A stretch of DNA of 64,000 nucleotides, from the NCBI GenBank assembly GCA_900109435.1, contig FNZT01000016.1, positions 1 through 64,000 of the forward strand, written 5' to 3'. Position 1 is the stretch's first letter. The number at the start of each line of letters is the position of its first letter. The stretch comes from Ruminococcus sp. YRD2003. Lineage in GTDB: Bacteria; Bacillota; Clostridia; Oscillospirales; Ruminococcaceae. The notes below the pieces were generated by a model, which worked only from the letters and a program-made list of their open reading frames with translations, had not been told where the DNA came from and ran no database searches. Made by a program: the position numbers and the translations under genes. Below are positions 1 through 7,210 of the stretch, one piece after another.

Positions 1-1
1 A

Positions 2-34
2 ATTTCAATCCACTCCCTCCGCGAGGAGGGAGAC
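2..34 (-). CRISPR. Type I-C CRISPR repeat, leader-proximal unit at the window edge
   Basis: Read on the minus strand this is a 33-nt repeat that starts GTCTCCCTCCTCGCGGAGGG and ends GTGGATTGAAAT. The ending and the internal CTCC-CGCG-GGAG palindrome are the hallmarks of type I-C repeats. Only one unit is visible. The array continues to the left of the window, away from cas2, which is the normal layout (cas2, leader, array on one strand). Array length and spacers cannot be judged from here. Confidence 0.85.
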
Positions 35-204
35 AGCAAAACTGTACAATGACAAACAGCAGGCTTGCCGCGATTCATACAGTTTTGACAAGGCAGTTTG
101 ATTTTAAGGCTCAAAAGCTGCCAAAAAAGCCTCTTGATCTTTGAATAAGGACGGGAATTCAGGTGCGAATGCAACGGTGATTTTTTGTTCACTTGCTGTT
201 CGCA
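35..204 (-). promoter_or_regulatory. Probable CRISPR leader
   Basis: This 170-bp AT-rich stretch lies between the end of cas2 and the first repeat, with no coding potential on either strand, in the position of a type I-C leader. The call rests on position only. I did not find a clear promoter or an integration-host-factor site in it. Confidence 0.55.
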
Positions 205-495
205 CTAAAATATCAGTTCGCCTTCAACGTCGATTGCAGATTTCGTACCTATATGCTCAACATTCGACTTTGTTCGGTTCCCGAGATTATATATTCTCAG
301 GCTGTCCTTGTGCTCATCTATCTCATCCTCCAGCTGCTTTCTGAGAAGTCTGAGCTGTGCGGCGTCCACAACGCACTCAAACACGGAATTCTGAACTCTC
401 ACTCCATAGTTCATACATTGCTTGGCAACTCGTCTGAGGCGCTTCCTGCCTTCCTTATCCTGAGTATTCACATCATATGTCACAAGTATCAGCAT
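205..495 (-). CDS. cas2: CRISPR-associated endoribonuclease/integrase subunit Cas2 (type I-C)
   Basis: This 96-residue protein is full length for Cas2. It begins MLILVTYDVNT, with the beta-strand ending in the conserved Asp, followed by GRKRLRRVAK and RVQNSVFECVVD, which are typical of type I-C Cas2. Cas2 forms the adaptation complex with Cas1 that inserts new spacers. The start at 495 is supported by GGAAG just upstream; it lies 4 bp after the stop of the preceding fused frame, so translation is probably coupled. Because cas1 is reduced to its last few codons, this Cas2 has no partner in the window and is probably a relic unless Cas1 is supplied elsewhere. Confidence 0.93.
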   Translation of the reverse strand: MLILVTYDVNTQDKEGRKRLRRVAKQCMNYGVRVQNSVFECVVDAAQLRLLRKQLEDEIDEHKDSLRIYNLGNRTKSNVEHIGTKSAIDVEGELIF

Positions 496-499
496 ATCA

Positions 500-2383
500 T
501 CACTTCCACATAAACGGCGGATAGCAGTCGGGTGAAGAAATATCGTCATATTTGCCGCTTTCAGCCATTAGCTGAGTTATGTCCTGAGCGACTGATATCT
601 CACGCAGACTGCCAAGCTTTTCTTCCTTCAGCTTGATAAGGTATACGGAACAGGTATCGGCATTTTCACCGTGTCTGTTGCAGCGTCCTGCTGCCTGCAC
701 AGCATTGTCCAGTCCTGCAAGAGAACGTACCACACATCTGAACGAAATATCAACGCCTGCTTCAATAAGCTGTGTAGTCACGCATATCACAGGCTTTCCC
801 TCAGCGAGGAGAGAACGGATCAAGTCTATGCTCTCGCGCCTGTGCTGAGGACACATATTCGTGCTGAGATGTATGACTTCAGTTTTATCTTCGCACTTAT
901 CTTTTATGAGACTATACAGATTCAGGGCAGCAGCTTTTGTATTTACGATTACCAGAAGGTTTCCTGATGCCTCAAATCTTTGACAGCAAAAATCGGCGGC
1001 TTCCTCATAAGAATAACCGTAAGGGTCAATATGTGGAATTATATCAGTTCGCCTGAAAACCTTAAAATCCATGCTGTAGTCACCCGTCATACTGTCGTTT
1101 TCATCAATTATCATCGGGTGGCGAACATCGTCGGTTATCGGCTGAGTTGCCGTACAAAGAACTACAGCAGCTCCGCAGATATGTGACAGAAAATTCACGG
1201 CAAGGTCAAACATATTCAAACACCTCAGCGGAAGCGACTGAACCTCATCAATGATCATCACTGATTTGGCAAGTCGATGGAAACGCCGTACAGAAGATGT
1301 TTTGCCGAGAAACATCGAGTTCAGCAGTTGTACCATAGTCGCTGCGATAACAGGCTTGTCCCAGCGCTCTGTATGTAGCTCATAATCGAGAAGCTCCTCA
1401 TTATCGTCTGATTTTTCGGCAAGAGCGTTTGAATGGTGCTCAATGAAATTATCATCACCGACAATACCACGTATCTCAGCGCTGTTTTGTTCGAGTATCG
1501 ACATAAACGGAGCAGCATACATAATCCGTTTCATTCCGTGTTTAATGCAGTATTCAATGGCAAAGCGCAGTGAAGACAGTGTTTTACCGCCTCCTGTGGG
1601 AACAATTAGCCTGCATATCCGCACGTCGTTGACCGCAAAGTCTCTGCACCGCTCGGATATGCTCTGCCTTTGAACAGAAATGGGGTCAGTCCTGTCTGCA
1701 AATCCGCTCAGCTTTTGCTCCATATTGCAGCGAATCGTCTGCCAAAGTTCCCTATCCGCTGATTCTTCACGTATATCTGTATTGCTCATAAAAGAAGCGG
1801 TATCAGTTCTGTCAGCGTCTATCAGAGCTGATTCTATCATACGTTCAAGCATTCCCATATAGAAAGCGGCTTCTTCTTGTTTTTGAGCTATACCTTTTAT
1901 CTTTAGCCTCAGAGCTTTATATTCACCGTCAGCATTAATCAGCAACTCATGTAGCTCGTCTTTTGATATGACCTGTTCAATATTGCTTTTTATCTCATCA
2001 TAGTTTTTGTCATTTGTAATACGTTCCTTGAAGTAATCTCTACAGTTTTCGCCGATCCAGTCATGTAGACCGTGATGAGAGATTATTACCCTTGCTATAA
2101 GTCTGGCAGTTCCAATAAATTCTTTATCGGCAGTTTCTGTGATAAATCTTGCCCCCGCGTAACTATGGTCGATTTCACCGCGCGAAAAAGCGGAATCGCC
2201 CCTGATATATCTGTCAAAATCGGAGCACAGTTTGCCTGCATCATGCAACAGACCTGCAAGCTTTCCGAGGTTTTCAGCATTGAAATGTTTGCAGTACAGC
2301 GCACAAATTTCTGATGTATTTCTGCAATGTTCCATTACTGATTGTTCTCTTGTCTTATTTGAAGAAATGTGTGCAGCAAACAA
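500..2383 (-). pseudogene. cas3: cas3 truncated and fused to the last codons of cas1 (internal deletion)
   Basis: The frame encodes 627 residues. An N-terminal HD nuclease domain (HDAGK at about residue 47) and SF2 helicase motifs (PTGGGKT, DEVQS, ATQP, QLIEAGVDIS, QAAGRCNR) identify the nuclease-helicase that degrades targets in type I CRISPR. It starts at TTG (2383) after AGAGGTG. The normal C-terminal region is missing. After KYDDISSP the protein ends DCYPPFMWK, which matches the C-terminus usual for type I-C Cas1 (YPPFLWK), and cas2 follows at once. The standard order is cas3-cas5-cas8c-cas7-cas4-cas1-cas2, so one in-frame deletion removed everything from the end of cas3 to the end of cas1, with the join near 524-532. 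No Cascade remains in view, so interference should be dead. Confidence 0.85.
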
Positions 2384-2419
2384 TGTATGTACACCTCTTT
2401 TTTATAATTCTATAGCAAT

Positions 2420-2448
2420 ATTATATAACAATGAGCCCATCTTGTCAA
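2420..2448 (-). promoter_or_regulatory. Promoter of the cas remnant
   Basis: On the minus strand a consensus -35 TTGACA (2448-2443) and a consensus -10 TATAAT (2425-2420) are separated by exactly 17 bp. The -10 lies 36 bp before the TTG start of the cas3 fusion. The promoter is intact although the operon behind it has been gutted. Confidence 0.8.
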
Positions 2449-2855
2449 TAAGTTTTATCAATAATTGTGCAATTAGGATGAAATAAAATCTAATGTGTAA
2501 GATGAAGTATAATAGGCTCTTATGGAAAGACCATTCTCGGCGATACAGTACCACCTATAAAGCAGAAATCATTCTATTTATCAGCATTTCCATCCAAAGC
2601 AGCATTTCTGTTTGGTTTTTGAAAAAAGATTTCGTGATTCTGCTTCAAGAGAGTTCTGCGCTCGAATAGCAGATGAAAAACATTGCTGAAGTAAGTAATA
2701 AATTTATCGCTTCCATTCCGACTATATGGAGTTCCGGTTCAAATCAAGTGTGAAGATCAGCATTGAAAAGTGAACAGATGACTTCTGCTTGAAACAATGC
2801 AAAGAGTTTTGTATATTAAGCGCATAACAACCTTTGGTTTTTATGCAATCCTCCA
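2449..2855. other. AT-rich intergenic stretch without a recognisable gene
   Basis: About 400 bp between the cas promoter and the next promoter region. I see no frame with a start, ribosome site and plausible length. A short open stretch on the plus strand near 2536-2622 reads like the tail of a lost gene, but I cannot identify it. Confidence 0.4.
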
Positions 2856-2937
2856 AAGTTGTAATAATATTGTTGACAACTTGCAGTTCTTGTGATATAC
2901 TAATGTCAGAAAGTTGAAACAGTAATGTTTACAACTT
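2856..2937 (+). promoter_or_regulatory. Promoter flanked by two identical-geometry palindromes (candidate operators)
   Basis: TTGACA (2873-2878) and TATACT (2896-2901) with a 17-bp spacer form a strong promoter for the gene at 2980. Two inverted repeats of the form AAGTTGW-N13-ACAACTT lie at 2856-2882, covering the -35, and at 2911-2937, just after the start of transcription. Both span 27 bp and they are 55 bp apart. The Rrf2-type regulator two genes downstream is the obvious candidate to bind them. That pairing is inference. Confidence 0.7.
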
Positions 2938-2979
2938 TACAATTCACCAGAATCATGTTATAATCAGGAGGTACTTATT

Positions 2980-3609
2980 ATGAAAATCGCAGTAGTTTGT
3001 GCAAACGGCAAGGCAGGTCAGCTTATCGTGAAAGAGGCAGTAAACAGAGGATTTGACGTTACAGCAGTTGTCAAGGGAGAGAACAAGTCCGCTGCTCAGA
3101 ACGTGATCGTGAAAGACCTGTTCAACCTGACCGCAGCAGACCTTGCAGACTTTGACGCAGTTGTGGATGCATTCGGAGCATGGACCCCCGACACGCTTCC
3201 TCAGCACTCCACTTCACTTGCTCACCTGTGCGATGTTCTTTCAGGAACTGACACAAGACTTCTCGTTGTCGGCGGCGCAGGAAGCCTGTATGTGAACGCT
3301 GAGCATACCGCCTGCGTTTCTGACGGTGCTGATTTTCCCGAAGTTTTCAAGCCGCTGGCTTCTGCCATGGCAAAGGCGCTTGGTGAACTCCGTCAGAGAA
3401 ATGACGTAAAGTGGACTTACATCAGCCCCGCAGGAGATTTTCAGGCTGACGGCGAGCGCAGCGGCAAGTACATTCTCGCAGGCGAGGAGCTGACGCTCAA
3501 CTCTAAGGGCGAAAGCATTATCAGCTATGCAGATTATGCTATTGCTATGGTTGACGAGATCGAAAAAGGCGATCACATCGGTCAGCGTATCAGCGTGGTA
3601 AGAGAGTAA
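2980..3609 (+). CDS. NAD(P)-binding Rossmann protein, NmrA/YwnB-like
   Basis: The 209-residue protein opens with MKIAVVCANGKAGQLIVKEA. This is a Rossmann dinucleotide-binding turn of the atypical short-chain dehydrogenase type, in which the usual GxxGxxG is partly replaced (CANGKAG). VVGGAGSLYV and WTYISPAGDF fit the NAD(P)H-binding NmrA/biliverdin-reductase-B-like group (YwnB, YwnC). These are often NADPH-sensing or quinone/flavin reductases, but the substrate is unknown. The ribosome site AGGAGG sits 8 nt before the ATG. The Rrf2 regulator starts 17 bp later, so the two form an operon, and the twin palindromes at its promoter suggest redox or Fe-S dependent control. Confidence 0.85.
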   Translation: MKIAVVCANGKAGQLIVKEAVNRGFDVTAVVKGENKSAAQNVIVKDLFNLTAADLADFDAVVDAFGAWTPDTLPQHSTSLAHLCDVLSGTDTRLLVVGGAGSLYVNAEHTACVSDGADFPEVFKPLASAMAKALGELRQRNDVKWTYISPAGDFQADGERSGKYILAGEELTLNSKGESIISYADYAIAMVDEIEKGDHIGQRISVVRE

Positions 3610-3626
3610 GAAAGAGATGAACATCT

Positions 3627-4064
3627 ATGCAGATCACAAGTAAATTCACCGTGGCAGTGCATATTCTCACCTGCATCGACATTTTTGGCGGTCAGATGAG
3701 AGTGACCAGCGACTTCCTGTCGGGCAGTACGGGGGTAAATGCGGTGATAGTCCGCAATGTCCTCGGACAGCTTCGCAATGCAGGGATAGTTGAAACTCGT
3801 CAGGGCAGCGGCGGCGCACACCTTGCAAAAGCACTTGACGAAATAACGCTGTACGATATTTACAAGGCTGTTGACTGCGTAGATGACGAGGGACTGTTCC
3901 ACTTCCATGAAAATCCCAATGCGGAATGTCCCGTGGGTCGCAATATCCACAAGGCTATGGACGGCAGGCTTGAAGCGGCGCAGTCGGCTTTGGAAAACGA
4001 GCTGAAAAGCACTACACTTGCGCAAGTTGTTGCTGATACACGCAAGATAATAGACGGAGAATAA
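3627..4064 (+). CDS. Rrf2-family transcriptional regulator
   Basis: 145 residues, the usual length for Rrf2. The N-terminal winged helix is clear (FTVAVHILTCIDIFG, then SGSTGVNAVIVRNVLGQLRN), followed by the family wing AGIVETRQGSGGAHLAK. Family members sense Fe-S clusters, nitric oxide, cysteine or redox state. The C-terminal half has one Cys (in NAECPVG) and another in AVDCVDD, fewer than the three that hold the IscR/NsrR cluster, so it may sense something else or dimerise through a disulfide. It probably controls the NAD(P)-binding gene in front of it through the paired palindromes. Confidence 0.9.
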   Translation: MQITSKFTVAVHILTCIDIFGGQMRVTSDFLSGSTGVNAVIVRNVLGQLRNAGIVETRQGSGGAHLAKALDEITLYDIYKAVDCVDDEGLFHFHENPNAECPVGRNIHKAMDGRLEAAQSALENELKSTTLAQVVADTRKIIDGE

Positions 4065-4069
4065 AAAGA

Positions 4070-4098
4070 GAGTGTGCTGAAATGATCGGCACACTCTT
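4070..4098 (+). terminator. Hairpin between the Rrf2 gene and the flavin/ferredoxin gene
   Basis: AGAGTGTGC pairs with GCACACTCT across an 11-nt loop and is followed by TTCC. The T tract is poor, so this is either a weak terminator or an attenuator that lowers expression of the next gene. Confidence 0.5.
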
Positions 4099-4113
4099 TC
4101 CATAGGAGGACAT

Positions 4114-4731
4114 ATGACAGCACATGATTATCTGAATTTTATCGTTGAAGAGATACACTCCACCGTTGTGGCAACAGTGGACGGTGATGGTCTGCCCGTG
4201 ACCTGTGTGATCGACATGATGTATGCAGACGAGAACGGACTGTACTTTCTCACCGCAAAGGGAAAGAATTTCTATCAGCGGTTAAAGGACAAGGGCTATC
4301 TTGCACTTTCGGGAAAAAAGGGAGAGGATACCATGAGCTGCACTGCTGTTTCTGTCCGTGGCAAGGTCAGGGAGATCGGTGCAGAAATGCTCCCTCTGCT
4401 GTTTGATAAGAATCCCTATATGTGTGAAATTTATCCCACCGAAGAAAGCCGCAAGGCACTCACCGTTTTTCAACTATATGAGTGCAGCGGAGAGTGGTTC
4501 GACCTGTCGAAAAAGCCTATCGAGCGTAACAGCTTCACATTCGGCGGTGCAGAAAGCAAGGAAAGCGGATATTTCGTGACCGATGATTGCATCGGGTGCG
4601 GTTCATGTCTGAGCGACTGTCCGCAGAGCTGTATCGAACTGAAAGAAAAAGCTGTTATCCGTCAGGAAAACTGTCTGCATTGCGGAAACTGTGCGGAGGT
4701 CTGTCCTGTGGGTGCAGTCATAAGGAGATGA
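4114..4731 (+). CDS. Pyridoxamine-phosphate-oxidase-like flavin protein fused to a 2x[4Fe-4S] ferredoxin
   Basis: Of 205 residues, the first ~140 form a split-barrel FMN-binding domain of the PNPOx-like family (HDYLNFIVEEIHSTVVATVD, with a GLYFLTAKGKNFYQRLK strand-turn). The C-terminal ~50 form a bacterial ferredoxin with two full cluster motifs, CIGCGSCLSDC and CLHCGNCAEVCP. This suggests a soluble flavoprotein that exchanges electrons with ferredoxin-type partners. The substrate is unknown. AGGAGG lies just before the ATG. The next (broken) reading frame starts 5 bp after the stop with its ribosome site inside this gene, so the two were co-transcribed. Confidence 0.87.
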   Translation: MTAHDYLNFIVEEIHSTVVATVDGDGLPVTCVIDMMYADENGLYFLTAKGKNFYQRLKDKGYLALSGKKGEDTMSCTAVSVRGKVREIGAEMLPLLFDKNPYMCEIYPTEESRKALTVFQLYECSGEWFDLSKKPIERNSFTFGGAESKESGYFVTDDCIGCGSCLSDCPQSCIELKEKAVIRQENCLHCGNCAEVCPVGAVIRR

Positions 4732-4735
4732 TCGT

Positions 4736-4842
4736 ATGAAGAAACTTGATTATTTGCTAAACTATCTGCTGTCAGAAAGAAACGATGTTGACGGAATTGA
4801 GATACCAAACAATGATACGGATAAATTCCGCCTTTACCGATG
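4736..4842 (+). pseudogene. 5' remnant of a macrodomain protein-ADP-ribose hydrolase
   Basis: An ATG preceded by AGGAG opens a frame beginning MKKLDYLLNYLLSE and continuing IEIPNNDTDKFRLYR. This matches the N-terminal ~35 residues of bacterial macrodomain ADP-ribose hydrolases that are paired with SirTM, as I remember that family. After FRLYR the frame runs into a different gene and stops at 4915, giving only 59 codons. The catalytic macrodomain is absent. The downstream piece is the end of a SirTM gene, the usual operon partner, so one deletion spans both genes. Confidence 0.7.
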
Positions 4843-5211
4843 TTTGAGCAGCAAAAAAATATGCGTGTTCCGTCAGAGCTTGTGCCGAAGTGTCCTGTCT
4901 GCGGAAAGCCTATGAGCATGAACCTCCGAGCAGATGACACCTTTGTTGAGGACGATGGCTGGCACAAAGCGGCGGAGCGTTATGATGAATTCCTGCGCCG
5001 CCATGAGGGACTGCATATCCTGTTCTTAGAGCTTGGCGTAGGCATGAACACGCCTGTCATCATAAAGTATCCGTTCTGGAAGATGACCTATGCAAACCCG
5101 AAGGCGGTCTATACCTGCGTGAATTACGGCGAAGCGTATGCACCGGACGAGATCAGAGGTCAGAGCATTTGCATCAATGGGGATATTCATGAGGTGCTGA
5201 ATGCATTATGA
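4840..5211 (+). pseudogene. 3' remnant of a SirTM-type (Sir2 family) ADP-ribosyltransferase
   Basis: The open frame gives about 123 residues. It holds half of the structural zinc site (CPVCGKP), then MNLRADDTFVEDDGWHKAAE, LFLELGVGMNTPVIIKYPFW and SICINGDIHEVL. These are the C-terminal half of SirTM sirtuins, including the strand that closes the NAD pocket. The N-terminal half, with the NAD-binding GAGxS loop and the first Cys pair, is missing. The frame differs from that of the macrodomain start, so no fusion protein is made from the upstream start. An internal ATG lacks a good ribosome site. Confidence 0.75.
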
Positions 5212-5218
5212 GAATATG

Positions 5219-5260
5219 AAAATAGAGCGTGAGGTATCATCTCACGCTCTATTTTATTTG
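5219..5260 (+). terminator. Strong rho-independent terminator
   Basis: A perfect 15-bp stem (AAAATAGAGCGTGAG, 7-nt loop GTATCAT, CTCACGCTCTATTTT) is followed by ATTTG. It sits 8 bp after the SirTM remnant and closes the operon that starts at 2980 or 4114. The A/T flanks let it work on both strands. Confidence 0.88.
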
Positions 5261-5362
5261 AGTGATGTCAGGTTTTTATAGTACCAGATTATTTGGTGCG
5301 CTAATGTGAGCCTCCCATATTAAGCTGCATTTATGCTTTTAATGAAATAGTAGATGAATTTC

Positions 5363-5391
5363 TTGAAAAGCCGAGTTTGCTATGGTATAAT
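5363..5391 (+). promoter_or_regulatory. Promoter of the GNAT acetyltransferase
   Basis: TTGAAA (5363-5368), a 17-bp spacer and TATAAT (5386-5391), with TATGG before the -10 adding an extended element. The start codon of the acetyltransferase lies 32 bp downstream. Confidence 0.75.
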
Positions 5392-5422
5392 GTGTATAGT
5401 ATTAAGGAGAGTGGAGGTTTTT

Positions 5423-5875
5423 ATGAAAACAGAATACAGAAAACTGACAGAAAAAGAGCTTGACACTTTTATAAAAATGAGGATAAACCAGCTGCGGGAG
5501 GAAGGAGCAAAGGAGGATACCGACCTCTATCCTGCACTGAAAGACTATTACACACGGCACATGGCTGACGGCACTTTTGTAGCTTGGCTCGCACTTGACG
5601 GCGATAAGATCATCGGCACAAGCGGAATGTCATTCGTAGAAAAGCCGCCGTATTTCGGCTGTCCAAGCGGCAGGATAGGACTGCTGTCAAGTATGTTCAC
5701 GGACAAGGAATATCGGCGCAAAGGCATTGCAAGCGAGCTTCTGAAGCGAGTGGTAGATGAAGCAAGGAACTACGGCTGCGGGACAGTTCAGATCACGGCA
5801 TCGGATATGGGAGTGAAACTGTACACGGCATTCGGATTTACGCACAACAATAATTTCATGCAGTATAAACTGTAA
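5423..5875 (+). CDS. GNAT-family N-acetyltransferase
   Basis: 150 residues beginning MKTEYRKLTEKELDTF. The acetyl-CoA pyrophosphate-binding motif of GNAT enzymes is seen as MFTDKEYRRKGIASELLKRV, followed by an AxxYGCGTVQI strand and YTAFGFTHNNNFMQYKL, the usual C-terminal beta-bulge and helix. The acceptor substrate is unknown. I chose the ATG at 5423 because GGAGG lies 5 nt upstream and because the promoter at 5363-5391 excludes the in-frame start at 5354. It is a single-gene unit. Confidence 0.88.
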   Translation: MKTEYRKLTEKELDTFIKMRINQLREEGAKEDTDLYPALKDYYTRHMADGTFVAWLALDGDKIIGTSGMSFVEKPPYFGCPSGRIGLLSSMFTDKEYRRKGIASELLKRVVDEARNYGCGTVQITASDMGVKLYTAFGFTHNNNFMQYKL

Positions 5876-5913
5876 CGGAGGCATCATCACAAACGAGATA
5901 TTTACAAGAGTAA

Positions 5914-6069
5914 TCATCCGTATCTGACCGTCTTAGTCTCGGTAGGATCGGATATGAAGCACTTCTCATTGAGGAGAGTGATCTTTTCATTGCGGAGCAG
6001 TTCTCAAAAGCACACTTTCCCGTCGATCCGACGGTGCTCGGGAGCGATGTGCAGTTTCTGAACACATAA
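5914..6069 (+). pseudogene. Possible 3' gene remnant
   Basis: An open stretch of 51 codons without a start codon follows the acetyltransferase and ends at TAA (6067-6069). Its translation (GRIGYEALLIEESDLFIAEQ, then KAHFPVDPTVLGSD) looks protein-like, with a good amphipathic pattern. I do not recognise the family. It may be the tail of a gene cut by deletion, in line with the two clearer scars nearby. Confidence 0.3.
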
Positions 6070-6083
6070 AGAGGTCTGACTCA

Positions 6084-6109
6084 AAAAAAGAGGAGCACTA
6101 AGCTCCTCT
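6084..6109 (-). terminator. Rho-independent terminator (minus strand)
   Basis: On the minus strand AGAGGAGC, a 5-nt loop and GCTCCTCT form an 8-bp stem followed by seven T. It lies 10 bp after the stop of the gene ending at 6119. Confidence 0.85.
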
Positions 6110-6118
6110 GATTATCGG

Positions 6119-6934
6119 TTATTTGTAGCGCTCAGTCCCGAAGAGGACCTTGTCGAAGAAGTCCTTTGTTTTCTCCTCGCCGAGATTCTTCTTGAACACA
6201 TCTGTGGAAACTCCGCCTTTCTCGACGAGTTCATCACAGTAACCCTGAATAATATCGTGCTTTTTTGAAGCTGCCTCATCGGAGAGAGTGTCAAGTTCGG
6301 AAGCCGATGTCATATATGTGCTTATCGCGTCCGAGAACATCTCCTTTATCTTTTCATCGTCCTCTCCCCTGCCTGCCTTGTGGAGCGCCACCGTGAGGAG
6401 GTCATCATACCACGCAGGCTCGGTCGAGATGTTTTCGAGGTCTGAATATCTGTCCTCGAATCCGCGGATCTTGTCCATTACCTGAACGTACTGCGGAGCG
6501 GAGGAATCCTCTGTAAGGTCATAGAATTCCGCGTAAGCCTTGCGTTTGCCGTAGATGTACATAAAGTCCATTGAGAGCATCGGCATATCCTTCTCATACG
6601 GAGTGATGATATAGGATACCATCTGCATCATTCCCATATTCACCTTCATCACAGAGAGATTGCCGAGGTCCTTTATGTCGTACTGTGAAACGTCGAATTT
6701 CATAATACCGTACATTTTTATCTCGCTGTATTCGCCGGCATCGACAGGAGTGACCTCTGTGGCTCCCGAGAGAGTCTCCATACCCGCATCGAGAGTGCTG
6801 TTCATCACCTTCATATTTTTCGATGCATTCACCGCAGTAAAGACGGCGATCGCACCGACGAGAAGTACGATGATGAGCAATAGAGCGAGTATCACCCTGC
6901 GTATTCTGCCTTTTTTCTTAACTGTTTTTTCCAT
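6119..6934 (-). CDS. Membrane-anchored protein with a ferredoxin-dependent bilin reductase-like domain
   Basis: 271 residues. A basic N-terminus (KKKGRIRR) precedes one hydrophobic helix at about 12-33, so the remainder should face outwards. The rest resembles the fold of ferredoxin-dependent bilin reductases such as PcyA. IITPYEKDMPMLSMDFMY aligns with the core strand in which PcyA has HVVMFP..YGLPLFGCD, with the catalytic Asp kept and the His replaced. AEPAWYDDLL-like spacing follows in the middle. The end, YCDELVEKGG...LGEEKTKDFFDKVLFG, matches the PcyA C-terminal YC...FGE...LFD pattern. This is alignment by eye and from memory. An external ferredoxin enzyme would be odd, so the domain may bind a ligand instead. 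It is a monocistronic gene. Confidence 0.5.
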   Translation of the reverse strand: MEKTVKKKGRIRRVILALLLIIVLLVGAIAVFTAVNASKNMKVMNSTLDAGMETLSGATEVTPVDAGEYSEIKMYGIMKFDVSQYDIKDLGNLSVMKVNMGMMQMVSYIITPYEKDMPMLSMDFMYIYGKRKAYAEFYDLTEDSSAPQYVQVMDKIRGFEDRYSDLENISTEPAWYDDLLTVALHKAGRGEDDEKIKEMFSDAISTYMTSASELDTLSDEAASKKHDIIQGYCDELVEKGGVSTDVFKKNLGEEKTKDFFDKVLFGTERYK

Positions 6935-6969
6935 AGTAGTCCTCCTGTCAGAAATATCAAAACATCACA

Positions 6970-6998
6970 ATTATAACATCTGACGCGGGATATGTCAA
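6970..6998 (-). promoter_or_regulatory. Consensus promoter of the bilin-reductase-like gene
   Basis: On the minus strand TTGACA (6998-6993) and TATAAT (6975-6970) are separated by 17 bp. Both boxes are perfect, and the start codon follows 36 bp later. The remaining ~210 bp up to 7210 hold no gene that I can see. Confidence 0.82.
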
Positions 6999-7210
6999 TA
7001 GAGTATATCTATTAGCATAGACAGACGTTATATCGCCCTTTTAATATACAAAGCAGAGCTTGATATGAAAGCTGAGGCGCGGTCTATCTATCCTCATTGG
7101 GGCATTTTTCAAAGATCAATACGGCACTATGGACAGTTCACAAAAAGCGCGTCGAGAGCTGTTCAGCGTTCACTTCATAAAGCAGAGCAGATCAGAATAC
7201 GTATCATAGC

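Noticed and set aside
4736..5211. A genuine short sirtuin gene
   Set aside because: The NAD-binding half is missing, the upstream start is in another frame and belongs to a different family, so it is a scar rather than a gene.
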